Source: Haliscomenobacter hydrossis DSM 1100 (lineage in GTDB: Bacteria; Bacteroidota; Bacteroidia; Chitinophagales; Saprospiraceae). From it: 64,000 nucleotides of DNA. Location of the stretch: assembly GCF_000212735.1 (NCBI RefSeq), contig NC_015510.1, positions 2,630,315 through 2,694,314 on the forward strand, in the 5' to 3' direction. Each line of letters begins with the position of its first letter. Position 1 is the stretch's first letter. The position numbers and the translations under genes were made by a program. This document shows positions 26,558 to 36,700 of the stretch, one piece after another. Below the pieces are notes generated by a model. It saw only the letters and a program-made list of their open reading frames with translations. It had not been told where the DNA came from and searched no databases.

Positions 26558-26740
26558 ATGAAAGCACAAATTCAACGCCACGCCTCCAACAACCCCGTTT
26601 ATGGGATGGGCTTTATTGGAGCCCTTGTGTATTACCTTTCCCATGCTACAAGTTTTTGGATGGGTGTGTTAGGGTTTTTAAAGGCCATTTTTTGGCCTGG
26701 TTTTTTGGTCTACGAAGCCCTTAAAGCCTTGGGAATGTAA
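26558..26740 (+). CDS. Small conserved membrane protein (60 aa)
   Basis: The protein begins MKAQIQRHASNNPVYGMGFI and continues with two hydrophobic stretches (about residues 18-32 and 35-52), ending GFLVYEALKALGM-like. Small proteins with an NNPVYGxGFIGA start and a FWMGVLGFLKAxxWPxFLVYE end occur in several bacterial groups, as far as I recall. It is probably an inner-membrane microprotein of unknown function. Its stop is followed immediately by the start of the next gene (26742), which suggests cotranscription. Confidence 0.65.
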   Translation: MKAQIQRHASNNPVYGMGFIGALVYYLSHATSFWMGVLGFLKAIFWPGFLVYEALKALGM

Positions 26741-26741
26741 A

Positions 26742-27689
26742 ATGTTTTTTAGACAGCATTCAGTAATGGAAACGAGTTCGATGTATAATTGGCTTCTTGA
26801 AGGCGACGTCGCCATCCAATTTCAGGTACAACGCGACCTGTGCGGCGAGTTGAATCTCGACCTCCAGCGTCGCATCAAAACCGAGGGCTGGGGCAGGGCG
26901 TTTTTGGAAAAAAGAAACCCAAATGGGGGCTGGGGACAGGACTATTATCAACCCAAGTGGATTTCAACTCATTATACCTTGCTCGATCTGAAGAACCTGC
27001 AAATCGAGCCCGAGGTGCCGGAAATCCGTCAAACCATCGAACGGGTACTTCGGACCGAAAAAGGTCCAGACGGCGGAATTCTGCCCATCGGCTCCACCCG
27101 CCGGAGCGATGTATGTGTGAACGGGATGTTCCTCAATTTTGCCTGCTACTTTGGCGCAGCGGAACCCGATTTGCAATCAATAGTGGATTTTTTATTGGAA
27201 CAAAGGGTTGCCGACGGCGGTTTCAATTGCCGGTCGAACCGCCAGGGTTGTGTACATAGTTCACTACATTCGACTATCTCGGTGCTGGAAGGCATTTTGG
27301 AATATCAACAGAACGGCTATACCTACCGCCTGCCGGAATTGCTCGCCGCGGCCGCTACTTCGCAGGAATTCATCTTACTGCATCGGCTGTTTAAATCGGA
27401 TAAAACCGGGGCTGTTATTGACCACAAAATGACCATGCTTTCTTGGCCAAGCCGCTGGAAATACGACATTTTGCGCGCCCTGGACTATTTCCAAAAGGCA
27501 AATTTACCCTACGACCCCAAAATGGAGGATGCCCTGCAACAGTTGCGCTCCAAACGCAAAGCGGATGGCAAGTGGCCGTTGCAAGCTAGACACCCCGGGC
27601 AAGTGCATTTCGAGATGGAAAAACCCGGGCAGCCGAGCCGTTGGAATACGCTGCGGGCTTTGCGGGTGCTAAGGGCATACAAGTACTGA
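26742..27689 (+). CDS. Prenyltransferase/squalene-oxidase-like alpha/alpha-barrel repeat protein
   Basis: The frame has 315 residues from 26742; the ATGs at 26766 and 26781 (METSS..., MYNWLL...) are plausible alternative starts. QW-type repeats typical of the terpenoid-cyclase/protein prenyltransferase alpha-toroid are visible: NGGWGQDYYQ (about residue 60), GPDGGILPIG (about 105), VADGGFNCR (about 160) and ADGKWPLQ (about 275). No DxDD or DCTAE cyclase motif is seen, so it is probably not a squalene cyclase. Proteins of this kind in Bacteroidota have no known function. A GyrI-like gene follows at 27749. Confidence 0.75.
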   Translation: MFFRQHSVMETSSMYNWLLEGDVAIQFQVQRDLCGELNLDLQRRIKTEGWGRAFLEKRNPNGGWGQDYYQPKWISTHYTLLDLKNLQIEPEVPEIRQTIERVLRTEKGPDGGILPIGSTRRSDVCVNGMFLNFACYFGAAEPDLQSIVDFLLEQRVADGGFNCRSNRQGCVHSSLHSTISVLEGILEYQQNGYTYRLPELLAAAATSQEFILLHRLFKSDKTGAVIDHKMTMLSWPSRWKYDILRALDYFQKANLPYDPKMEDALQQLRSKRKADGKWPLQARHPGQVHFEMEKPGQPSRWNTLRALRVLRAYKY

Positions 27690-27748
27690 CATTGGGTTAT
27701 CGGTGTCCAGTTTATCGTTGTTTTGTCTCACAAAAATTGATTTCAATC

Positions 27749-28378
27749 ATGGAAAAACTCGATCTGACTAAACTCCACAAAAAATATTACACCGCCAAAA
27801 CCACCCCGGAAATCGTGGACATCGAAACCGTGCGCTACATCTCTATTTTGGGCAAGGGCGACCCTTCCAGCGAGGCTTTTTCGGCTGATATTCAGTTGCT
27901 GTATCCAGTGGCTTATGCCATCAAGTTCACCTGCAAGGAGGCGGGCAAAGACTTCACCGTATCGAAATTGGAGGGGCAATGGTGGTACGACGAACAAAAA
28001 TTTGGCAAGCCGACCATGTCCGAAGCCCCACTAAAAGTGCCCCGCAGCGAGTGGGAATACCGTCTGCTCATCCGGTTACCGGATTTTGTGGATGAAAAAA
28101 TGGTCAATTCAGCGGTCGCTTCGGTCACTTCAAAAAAGAATATACCCGATGCGGCACGGGTGCATTTTTTTGAAATGACGGAGGGAAAATGTGTACAAAT
28201 GTTGCACATAGGCGCCTTTGCCGAGGAACCTGCTTCACTGCAAAAAATGCTCGATTTCATGCAAGCGCAGGGCATGTCCCAAAATGGCCTGCACCACGAA
28301 ATTTACCTTTCTGATTTTCGGAAAACTGCAGCGGAGAATTTGAAAACTATTTTGCGGGAGCCTTTCAAAACAACGTAA
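27749..28378 (+). CDS. GyrI-like domain-containing protein
   Basis: The protein has about 209 residues from the ATG at 27749 (MEKLDLTKLHKKYYTAKTTP); the open frame runs further upstream into the preceding gene, but that part is a shadow. The GyrI-like small-molecule-binding pattern is seen in VDIETVRYISILGKGDPSS, GQWWYDEQ, EWEYRLLIRLPDFV and the C-terminal QMLHIGAFAEEPASLQKM with GLHHEIYLSDFRK. These domains bind hydrophobic ligands and occur alone or fused to AraC regulators. No DNA-binding domain is present here. It follows the prenyltransferase-like gene by 59 bp. Confidence 0.85.
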   Translation: MEKLDLTKLHKKYYTAKTTPEIVDIETVRYISILGKGDPSSEAFSADIQLLYPVAYAIKFTCKEAGKDFTVSKLEGQWWYDEQKFGKPTMSEAPLKVPRSEWEYRLLIRLPDFVDEKMVNSAVASVTSKKNIPDAARVHFFEMTEGKCVQMLHIGAFAEEPASLQKMLDFMQAQGMSQNGLHHEIYLSDFRKTAAENLKTILREPFKTT

Positions 28379-28666
28379 AATGTTTCTTAATAGCTCGTTG
28401 CATTTTTATTGCGCACGTTAAAGACGTGCATATAATAGTACAAGTTTGAAAAAATATATGTATCAGCGTTGCCACTGGAGGGAAAGACTCGCACCAGCGG
28501 GAAATGATGCCGAATGGAGGGAAAAGTGGGGTAACTTGCCCTAAAAAGGAGTGTGATCATAAAAATAAAAACAATTATACTTCGTTTTTTAGTGAACGCC
28601 TTTTGTAGATAATCATGGTCAATTATCGCAACTTTTTCAAATTCAAAACTGAACAAAACCATTTTT

Positions 28667-29686
28667 ATGAAAAAGCCCATACTTTTCGTTTTATGCTGCA
28701 TTTTTATTGGCCAGCAGGCTGTATTGGGCCAATTCTATATGTTTGAAAAACTCAGTCCTAAAGAGGTTGAGACTATAAAAGAACGAAAGTTAATTGTGCT
28801 TTTAGCAGAGCCTACTCCTGCTGATATCTCTTACTACCGCTACAGGCGGCAGAAGGATGAAATTGTTAAATTGGAAAAACTATGCGATGCATTCAATGAG
28901 GCAGTGAAGCAAGCAATAGCCGCTCGCTGGACCATGCACAAAGATGTAAAATTCACGAACCTTGAAGGGTACAAAAAGAACTATGCAAAAGAAGGTAAGC
29001 AATATGTGGTGATGCATTTTAGTAACCTTGATTATTCCATGTCCACGAGTTTTCGTATAAAGCTAGATACCAGTGGCAAAAAAGGTTACGAAACCTTGTT
29101 GTGCAATAATTTTGTAGCTTTTTCGAAGGGTGAAAAGTCCTTAAAGAGTACTATACACTATTTGATGTTACCTGAAGTAATCCCAGGAGAATTATCTGCT
29201 CACTTCATTATGGGTGTGAACGAATTTTTATTCCGTAAGGTTCTGGAAAAAGATGAAAAATTGACACGTTCGGAGATGTCTGAGGCGATTTTGAAAGGCA
29301 AGGCCAAACTTTCCAACAAAACCCTGTTGATTTGCAAAGATTGGGTTCTTTCCTCCCTTGACGAAGCTACGATCAAAAGCATGTATCCTTACCCCGTGAA
29401 AGTAGTAAATAAGGAGGAGTTTGTAGAGGCAATTCGTTCTAAGTCTGCTGATTTTGTCTGGCATATGGCTGGCTCCATTAATGAACGTAGATCCTCAAGC
29501 ATTAGTTCTCATGTTTACCGCTCACTTGCCTTCGTCCATTTTTTGATAGACAATGCCACCGGAGAGCCATTGGTGATGATGCACCCTTATATGTACGCCC
29601 CTATCTTTAATTTTTTCAAAAATCGAACGGATCATGTTTTAAATAAGCAAATTTTGGAGCGAATAGTAGACATGGCTAAAGAATAA
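28667..29686 (+). CDS. Exported protein of unknown function
   Basis: The 339-residue protein has a signal peptide (MKKPILFVLCCIFIGQQAVL, cut near GQ at about 22). I do not recognise a domain. The mature part is mixed alpha/beta with Lys-rich stretches (KERKLIVLLAEPTP, DVKFTNLEGYKKNYAKEGKQ) and an aromatic-poor C-terminal half with VLSSLDEATIKSMYPYPVKV and DFVWHMAGSINERRSSS. Proteins with this look are common singletons in Bacteroidota. The coding sequence is AT-richer than its neighbours, in keeping with an accessory gene. The 288 bp upstream contain only a weak 6-bp hairpin (28413-28429). Confidence 0.7.
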   Translation: MKKPILFVLCCIFIGQQAVLGQFYMFEKLSPKEVETIKERKLIVLLAEPTPADISYYRYRRQKDEIVKLEKLCDAFNEAVKQAIAARWTMHKDVKFTNLEGYKKNYAKEGKQYVVMHFSNLDYSMSTSFRIKLDTSGKKGYETLLCNNFVAFSKGEKSLKSTIHYLMLPEVIPGELSAHFIMGVNEFLFRKVLEKDEKLTRSEMSEAILKGKAKLSNKTLLICKDWVLSSLDEATIKSMYPYPVKVVNKEEFVEAIRSKSADFVWHMAGSINERRSSSISSHVYRSLAFVHFLIDNATGEPLVMMHPYMYAPIFNFFKNRTDHVLNKQILERIVDMAKE

Positions 29687-29752
29687 AAGAAATGATGGCC
29701 TTGATTTATTTTTATCCCAAAACAAAAATTTTCTCAACTCAACTCGCTGGTA

Positions 29753-29798
29753 CAAGTACTACAACATTCACAACCAAAAGTAAGCAAGTACTACAACA
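29753..29798. repeat. 14-bp direct repeat upstream of metH
   Basis: CAAGTACTACAACA occurs at 29753-29766 and again at 29785-29798, a 32-bp period (about three helical turns). It lies in the 304-bp gap between the unknown exported protein and metH. The spacing would suit a pair of regulator sites on one DNA face, but no regulator can be named. Confidence 0.4.
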
Positions 29799-29822
29799 CT
29801 ACTACGTGAAGCAATGGAAGTA

Positions 29823-29849
29823 GTGGGATAACATTAATCGTTAACCCAC
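29823..29849 (+). terminator. Hairpin downstream of 28667-29686, possible terminator
   Basis: GTGGGATAAC (29823-29832) pairs with GTTAACCCAC (29840-29849) with one mismatch and a 7-nt loop, followed by a pyrimidine-rich GTCTTTCCCTTCC tail. It would end the transcript of the exported-protein gene 137 bp upstream. Confidence 0.45.
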
Positions 29850-29881
29850 GTCTTTCCCTTCCACATCACCAAATAAATCTC

Positions 29882-29889
29882 TATTTTTG
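29882..29889 (+). promoter_or_regulatory. Possible Bacteroidota -7 element for metH
   Basis: TATTTTTG fits the TAnnTTTG consensus used by the Bacteroidota primary sigma factor. It would give a leader of about 95 nt before the metH ATG. A matching -33 TTG is not seen at the right distance. I found no recognisable cobalamin or SAM riboswitch in the leader. Confidence 0.35.
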
Positions 29890-29990
29890 CAAGCCAAAAT
29901 CGGGTTATAAGTGTTTGATTGATCTAAGTCAAAGCAACTACGGCAAACAAGCCAGATATTTGTAGCCCAAGCACAAAAACAGAGAAGAAG

Positions 29991-32900
29991 ATGAAACCAG
30001 ACATTAGGGAACAGCTCAAACAACGCATCTTGGTCATTGATGGCGCCATGGGTACCATGATCCAGCGCTATAAACTCGGGGAAGCCGAATACCGCGGAGA
30101 GCGTTTTGCGAACTTCCACCGCGATGTAAAGGGGAATAACGATTTGCTTTCCATCACCCAGCCCCAAATCATCGAGGAAATTCACCGGGCGTATCTGGAA
30201 GCCGGGGCCGACATCATTGAGACCAATACATTCTCCGGCACTTCCATTGCGCAGGCCGATTACGAAATGCAGGCCTATGTATACGATCTGAATTACTATT
30301 CTGCGCAGGTGGCCAAAAAAGCTGCTGACGACTATACCACCAAAACCCCCCATAAGCCCCGCTACGTAGCCGGTGCGATGGGGCCCACCAACCGCACCGC
30401 GTCCTTATCCCCCGATGTCAACAATCCTGGCTACCGGGCGGTCACGTTTAAAGAACTCAAGGAAGCCTTTTACGAGCAAGCCAAGGGTTTGATCGAGGGC
30501 GGTGTGGATCTTTTGCTGTTGGAAACCATCATCGATACCCTCAATGTAAAAGCTGCGCTTTTTGCCATTGAAGACCTTTTTGAAGAGCTGGGTTACCGCA
30601 TTCCGGTGATGGTTTCGGGTACAATTACCGATGCCAGCGGGCGGATTCTTTCGGGTCAAACCGCCGAAGCGTTCTGGATTTCGGTGAGCCACGTGCCCCT
30701 GCTCAGTGTTGGCTTGAACTGCGCCCTGGGTGCCGAAGAAATGCGTCCTTATCTCGAAGCCCTGTCCAACATTGCCGATACTTTTGTCAGCGCCTACCCC
30801 AATGCGGGGCTGCCCAATGAGTTTGGGCAATACGACCAATCTGCGGAAGAAATGCAGGTGTACATCCGTGATTTTGCCGCCAGTGGTTTTGTCAATATGA
30901 TTGGGGGCTGCTGTGGTACCACGCCCGATCACATCCGGGCCATGGTGGAGGCCGTGAAGGGCTTGCCTCCCCGGCAGATTCCGGTATCCCCGGGTTATAC
31001 CATGCTCAGTGGCTTGGAGCCGCTGATCATTCGGCCCGAGACCAATTTTGTCAACGTCGGAGAAAGAACCAACGTGACCGGTTCGCGGCAATTTGCCCGT
31101 TTGATTCGGGAAGGAAAATACAACGATGCCCTGATCGTGGCGCAGCAACAGGTGGAAGCCGGTGCCCAAATGATCGACGTCAACATGGACGAAGGGTTAT
31201 TGGATTCCGAAAAAGCCATCGTCGAGTTTTTGAATTTGATGATGTCGGAGCCCGATATTGCCAAACTGCCGATCATGATCGATTCCTCCAAATTCAGCGT
31301 GATTGAAGCGGGTTTGCAGTGTGTACAAGGCAAATGTGTGGTCAATTCCATTTCGCTCAAGGAAGGAGAAGAATCTTTTATCCACCATGCCAAACTGGTG
31401 CGTCGTTATGGCGCAGCGGCGGTGGTGATGGCTTTTGATGAAGATGGCCAAGCCGATACCATCGAACGCAAGGTCTCGATTTGTGAACGGGCCTATAAAA
31501 TCCTCACCCAGCAAGTAGGATTTAAACCTCAAGACATCATTTTTGACCCCAACATTTTTGCGGTGGCCACGGGTATCGATGAGCACAACGACTACGCCAT
31601 CTACTTCATTGAAGCCACCCGTCAAATCAAACAACGCTGTCCTGGTGCCAAAATCAGCGGCGGCGTGAGCAATATTTCCTTCTCTTACCGGGGCAACGAC
31701 CCCGTGCGGGAGGCCATGCACTCGGCCTTTTTGTACCACGCCATTCAGGCGGGAATGGACATGGGCATCGTCAACGCCGGGATGATTGAGGTGTATGCCA
31801 ATATTCCCCCAGACTTGCTGGAGCGCGTGGAGGATGTGCTCTTCAATCGCCGCAACGACGCTACCGAACGCCTCACCGAGTTTGCCGAAAGCATCAAAAA
31901 TGACGGAGGCAGGGTACTGCAAAAAGACCTGGCCTGGCGCGAAGGCACCCTGGGCGAGCGGATCACCCATGCCCTGGTCAAAGGCATCACTGACTACATC
32001 GACGAAGATACCGAAGAAGCCCGTCAGCAATTTCCACACGCCCTCAACGTCATTGAAGGCCCTTTGATGGATGGCATGAACGTGGTGGGCGACCTGTTTG
32101 GGGCGGGAAAAATGTTTTTACCCCAGGTGGTCAAAAGCGCTCGGGTCATGAAAAAATCGGTGGCTTATCTCACTCCGTTTATTGAGGAAGAAAAAGCCGC
32201 TACGGGCGGCAGCACCAAAGGAAAAATCCTGCTGGCAACGGTGAAAGGCGACGTTCACGACATCGGCAAAAACATCGTGGGCGTGGTTTTGGCTTGCAAC
32301 AATTTTGACATTGTTGATTTGGGGGTGATGGTTCCGGCGGACAAAATCCTCAAAGCCGCCAAAGAGCAAAACGTCGACATCATCGGTCTGAGTGGATTGA
32401 TTACGCCTTCTCTCGATGAGATGGTGCACATGGCCAAGGAAATGGAGCGTTTGGGCTTCACTTTGCCTTTGCTTGTCGGGGGCGCGACTACCTCCAAAAC
32501 CCATACTGCGGTTAAAATTGAACCACAATATTCCGGGCCGGTGATTCATGTTCTGGACGCTTCGCGCAGTGTAGGAGTCGCTGCGGCCCTGTTGAGTGAC
32601 GATCAGGACTACCGCAATAACCTGATCATTGACACCAAAAAAGATTACGAGCGCATCCGGGAGCAACGGGCGGGCCGACAAACTTCCAAAGCCTTCATTG
32701 ATTTGGATAAAGCGCGGGAAAACAAAGTAGCCATCCAGTGGGAAGGCTACCATCCACCGGTGCCTAAAAAACTGGGCATTACCGTTTTTGAAGACTACGA
32801 TTTAAATGAGCTGAGCGAATACATCGACTGGACGCCCTTCTTCAGCAGTTGGCAATTGGCCGGAAAGTTTCCCGCTATCCTCAAAGATGAGATTGTGGGT

Positions 32901-33671
32901 ACCGAAGCCCAGAAGCTATACAACGATGCCCGCAGCCTACTGCGTCGGGTCATCGATGAAAAATGGCTCAGTGCCCGCGCCGTTATTGGTCTTTTCCCCG
33001 CCAATATGGTTCATCACGATGACATTGAAGTGTACAACAACGATGAGCGCAGCGAAGTAAAAGCCGTACTGCACCAATTGCGCCAACAATTGAAAAAAGC
33101 AGCAGGACAACCCAATTTCTGTCTGGCCGACTTCATTGCGCCCAAAGGAAAAGCAGAAGATTACATCGGAGCATTTGCGGTGACTGCCGGAATTGGCATT
33201 GAAAAATGGGTGGCAAAATTTGAGGCGGAACACGATGACTACAACGCCATCATGTTAAAAGCCCTCGCCGACCGCCTGGCCGAAGCCTTGGCTGAGCGGA
33301 TGCACGAGCGGGTACGCAAAGAATTTTGGGGATACGCCGTAGCAGAAAGCCTGAGTTCCGACGACATGATCAAGGAAGAATACCAGGGCATTCGGCCTGC
33401 ACCCGGTTATCCGGCCTGCCCGGAACACACCGAAAAACGCACACTCTGGAGTTTGTTGGATGTGGAAAACAATACGGGCATGATCCTTACCGAGAGTTTT
33501 GCCATGTATCCGGCAGCATCGGTGAGTGGCTGGTATTTTGCACATCCGGAATCCAAATATTTTGGTTTGGGTCAAATTGGCAAAGATCAAATTACGGATT
33601 ACGCCCGACGCAAGGGCATGAGCGTGGCCGAAACGGAACGTTGGTTGGCACCTGTGCTCAACTACGAATAG
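29991..33671 (+). CDS. metH: Cobalamin-dependent methionine synthase
   Basis: The 1226-residue full-length enzyme transfers a methyl group from methyltetrahydrofolate to homocysteine via B12. All four modules are present: homocysteine domain with the zinc cysteines Cys244 (LNCALG) and Cys307-Cys308 (GGCCGT); pterin-binding domain (about 345-610, [13 protein letters not shown]); B12 cap and Rossmann domain with the lower-ligand His756 in DVHDIGKN and the GLSGLITPS and GGATTSK loops; and the AdoMet reactivation domain (about 905-1226), with [12 protein letters not shown] and [15 protein letters not shown]. The length equals that of E. coli MetH. The start ATG is preceded by AGAGAAGAAG. It is transcribed alone and ends before a strong bidirectional terminator. 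Confidence 0.98.
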   Translation: MKPDIREQLKQRILVIDGAMGTMIQRYKLGEAEYRGERFANFHRDVKGNNDLLSITQPQIIEEIHRAYLEAGADIIETNTFSGTSIAQADYEMQAYVYDLNYYSAQVAKKAADDYTTKTPHKPRYVAGAMGPTNRTASLSPDVNNPGYRAVTFKELKEAFYEQAKGLIEGGVDLLLLETIIDTLNVKAALFAIEDLFEELGYRIPVMVSGTITDASGRILSGQTAEAFWISVSHVPLLSVGLNCALGAEEMRPYLEALSNIADTFVSAYPNAGLPNEFGQYDQSAEEMQVYIRDFAASGFVNMIGGCCGTTPDHIRAMVEAVKGLPPRQIPVSPGYTMLSGLEPLIIRPETNFVNVGERTNVTGSRQFARLIREGKYNDALIVAQQQVEAGAQMIDVNMDEGLLDSEKAIVEFLNLMMSEPDIAKLPIMIDSSKFSVIEAGLQCVQGKCVVNSISLKEGEESFIHHAKLVRRYGAAAVVMAFDEDGQADTIERKVSICERAYKILTQQVGFKPQDIIFDPNIFAVATGIDEHNDYAIYFIEATRQIKQRCPGAKISGGVSNISFSYRGNDPVREAMHSAFLYHAIQAGMDMGIVNAGMIEVYANIPPDLLERVEDVLFNRRNDATERLTEFAESIKNDGGRVLQKDLAWREGTLGERITHALVKGITDYIDEDTEEARQQFPHALNVIEGPLMDGMNVVGDLFGAGKMFLPQVVKSARVMKKSVAYLTPFIEEEKAATGGSTKGKILLATVKGDVHDIGKNIVGVVLACNNFDIVDLGVMVPADKILKAAKEQNVDIIGLSGLITPSLDEMVHMAKEMERLGFTLPLLVGGATTSKTHTAVKIEPQYSGPVIHVLDASRSVGVAAALLSDDQDYRNNLIIDTKKDYERIREQRAGRQTSKAFIDLDKARENKVAIQWEGYHPPVPKKLGITVFEDYDLNELSEYIDWTPFFSSWQLAGKFPAILKDEIVGTEAQKLYNDARSLLRRVIDEKWLSARAVIGLFPANMVHHDDIEVYNNDERSEVKAVLHQLRQQLKKAAGQPNFCLADFIAPKGKAEDYIGAFAVTAGIGIEKWVAKFEAEHDDYNAIMLKALADRLAEALAERMHERVRKEFWGYAVAESLSSDDMIKEEYQGIRPAPGYPACPEHTEKRTLWSLLDVENNTGMILTESFAMYPAASVSGWYFAHPESKYFGLGQIGKDQITDYARRKGMSVAETERWLAPVLNYE

Positions 33672-33698
33672 TCGATTAAAAAATAGTATAAAAGCAAA

Positions 33699-33723
33699 GA
33701 GGCCGTCCAAATTGGACGGCCTC
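33699..33723. terminator. Bidirectional rho-independent terminator
   Basis: GAGGCCGTCC-AAATT-GGACGGCCTC is a perfect 10-bp GC-rich stem with a 5-nt loop, between the convergent metH (ends 33671) and the T9SS giant (ends 33761). A-rich sequence precedes it on the plus strand, which gives a U-rich tail for the minus-strand transcript. Confidence 0.85.
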
Positions 33724-33760
33724 TGCTATTGTATAGTATTTCTTATGAGAATGACCAATC

Positions 33761-36700
33761 CTATTCAACAACAATCATCTTCTTGGTAGCAGTAAAATCG
33801 TCAGCTTCGAGGGTGTAATACAATACACCAGAAGCGTTCAAATCAGTAGCCTTGAGGATAACTTGGTTGAAACCTTTGGCGTAGTCAGCACGGATGCTCT
33901 TCAGTACCCGACCGGTTACATCGCTGATGGTCAAAGTAGCAGCAGCAGCTTTTGGCAAGTTGAAGCTGATCATCGTCTCCCCGTTGAATGGGTTAGGCGT
34001 GTTTTGCTTCAGTTCAAAACCATTGGCAAGCGCAGCACCGCTGAACTTCAGGGCAACATTCAGTTGGTCGTTGCTTACGCTGTATGCTTCCGCAGAAACG
34101 ATACGGTTCAGGCTCAGTGCGCTGCTCAGTTGAGCGTCAGCTTTGGCACGAAGTACCAAAGTGAACAAAGCACCTTGCTTCGCTTCACCATTCCAGGAAG
34201 TGGTGATCAATCCTTCATTGGTGAATACACCGAAGTTTTCAGCTTTGGCTACCCCGTAAACGATGTCTACCAATTCAACTTTGCTCTTGTCCAGGTTCAA
34301 TGCGAACTGGTAACCCTGAATGCTCTTCAGGTCAGCAGCAGAGAATTCTACACTGTACTCAGTACCAGCTTTCAAAGCAGCGTCAGCAGCGTTGATGTCC
34401 AATGTACCCGCAGTACGTACTTCAGCAGAAGCAGCAGAACTTACGGTGGCACTGGCGTTAACATCACCCACTTTAACCGCTACGAAGCTAGCGTTGATGT
34501 TTCCAGCCAAGTCGTTGATGTTCACAACTTCTGGGAAGCTAGCCGCCCATGGGTTGCTGGCATTTGGGAAATTGTAAGCTGCATCAACGAATCTCCAGGA
34601 AGTGTTGTTCTGGAAGCTTTGATCGATGTTAAGGATCAACTTGCGCAGGGCAATCAAGTCCAAAGTAGTGATTGACTTAGAGTTGTTGACGTCAGCAGCA
34701 ATCATTTTGTATGGGCTGTTCAGGGCCTGTACATTCAGGATGTGCTTCTGGATCAATACCAGGTCAAAAGTAGAAACCCCATTGAGGTGGTTTTTGTCCA
34801 ATTGTGGTGTTACCGTGAAGTCGTTTCCTTTGATCAGGTTAATGAATGCATAACCACCCGTTGCAGTTGTTGTTGCGCTCATGGAAGCCTGGCCACTCAA
34901 GGTGATGGTTGCACCCTGGAGGTTAGCGTTGCCTTCCGTAGCGATCGTACCTGCTACAACAGCTACATTATCACCCGTAGCTAAATCAGGACACACCTTG
35001 CGGTTGTCTTGTACTTCGATGAAAGTGATACAGAAGTCGTCATTGCCTTGCTCATCCCAAGCGTGCAATTCAACCAATACGATTCCTCCTACTGCAAAAT
35101 CATCACAATCCAGATCGATACCGGTTTGAGTGGCAATTACTGGCTCACCAACGCGGTTGATCGAGTACTTCTTAACCAGTTTCAGGCCATTTTTGGTTTC
35201 TGGTCCCTGACCATAACAATCGTAAATGTCCGAAGCCACGAAGTCAGAAGCCCATACTGCCATCATACCACCACCGGTGCCGTTAGGCATCAGTTCAGTG
35301 CTCAAGCCATTGATACAAATTGGTGCTGGTCCTTTGCAATCTGCCACCACAAATGGAATCCGGGTTGCTTTGCTCAGGTTACCACACTCGTCACGTACCA
35401 CCACGATCAGATCGTGGGTACCTACGGGCAAGTTTTTCACCGTGATCTCGAATTGGCCATTGCCCAAATCTTTGGTTACCCAACGTGGAGTGCTGTACAG
35501 GATCATCGAACCAGCATTGGTCGTTTGACCTGGAGCAACCATCAAGTACTGTGTTTCCAAAGTCACTTTATCCGTACAGTTGTCGGTAGCCGCAACGGTG
35601 ATCGTTACGTCAGCCAAACAATCGGCACCTTCGCGGATGCAGAACGTATCTCTTGGTGCAGTTACTACTGGTGCAACTTCGTCGTATACCTTGATGATCT
35701 GGGTATACATGAAAGAGTGGTAGTACTCCCAATCCTGGAAGTAATCGTAAGGGTGAGCATAGATTTCTGGCTTACAGAATGGCATTAAGCCAGCAGAAAC
35801 CGTTACGCTGCTACCCAAAGAAGAGTAACCACCGTAGTTGCCATCGCCACGTACATAGATGTCATCGCCGTTGTTAGGCGTCAGGTCTTTCGACAACCAG
35901 AATTCTTCATTCAGGTCACGATCGCGGTCACGAACCAACATGTAGATTGGATTCTTGCCATAGTTACCCCACAAGCCGCGGTCAACTACATAAACAGATC
36001 CTTCAGCCATTGGGTCACCACAACGGTCGTCGTAAGCACACCAGTTGATCACGGTGTAAGTACGGAAGATTTTGTAGCACTCATCGTCAGAAGCATCGTA
36101 ACGCTTGTCGGTGATGTTTACCGCCAGGATGTCACAAGACAATTCGTCGGTCAGAACCGTATCAATGATTGGCGTTTTGCAATCAGAGTCCACGTCTTTA
36201 GGGAACAAATGTCGTATTGATGAATTGGACGAACCCAGATGGTCTGGTAGCAAGTGATCGTGATGGGGCCTTTAACCGTTTCTTTGGTCAATGCCCAGCT
36301 ACGTACGATTTTGCCATAACCACACTTCAGGTTTTTGGTCACGGTGTAAACGGTATCCAGGTTAGCACAATCGCTACCCGTGGTGATGCTTACGTCACCA
36401 AATACTGCCGCAGAAGCTACTTTGTCCTCGATGATAGCCAGGTTTTTCTCATCACAATCAACCGTGATGTCCCATGGAGCCACACAAGTTGGAGCCACTT
36501 TATCTTCGATCAGTACATCATTCCAGCAGTAGTTCCAGTTGCTTTCGTCAATATTCTGAGTGTATGGATTATCCGCAGTGTCAGCGCCCCACAATTCGAT
36601 GGTTACGCGCTCAGCCAAATCACAGCAGAAGAAATCAACCGCATCTTGCAGCGGAGTCATGATTTTGCCTCCTTTGGTGGCAAAGAATTCTCCACGGTCA

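Noticed and set aside
26256-26724. Short plus-strand frames in the divergent gap and overlapping the 60-aa gene
   Set aside because: Composition is not protein-like, and the overlapping 60-aa frame has the conserved NNPVYGMGFIGA pattern instead.
28387-28701. 104-codon minus-strand frame upstream of the unknown exported protein
   Set aside because: It overlaps the start and signal peptide of the plus-strand gene and has no recognisable features.
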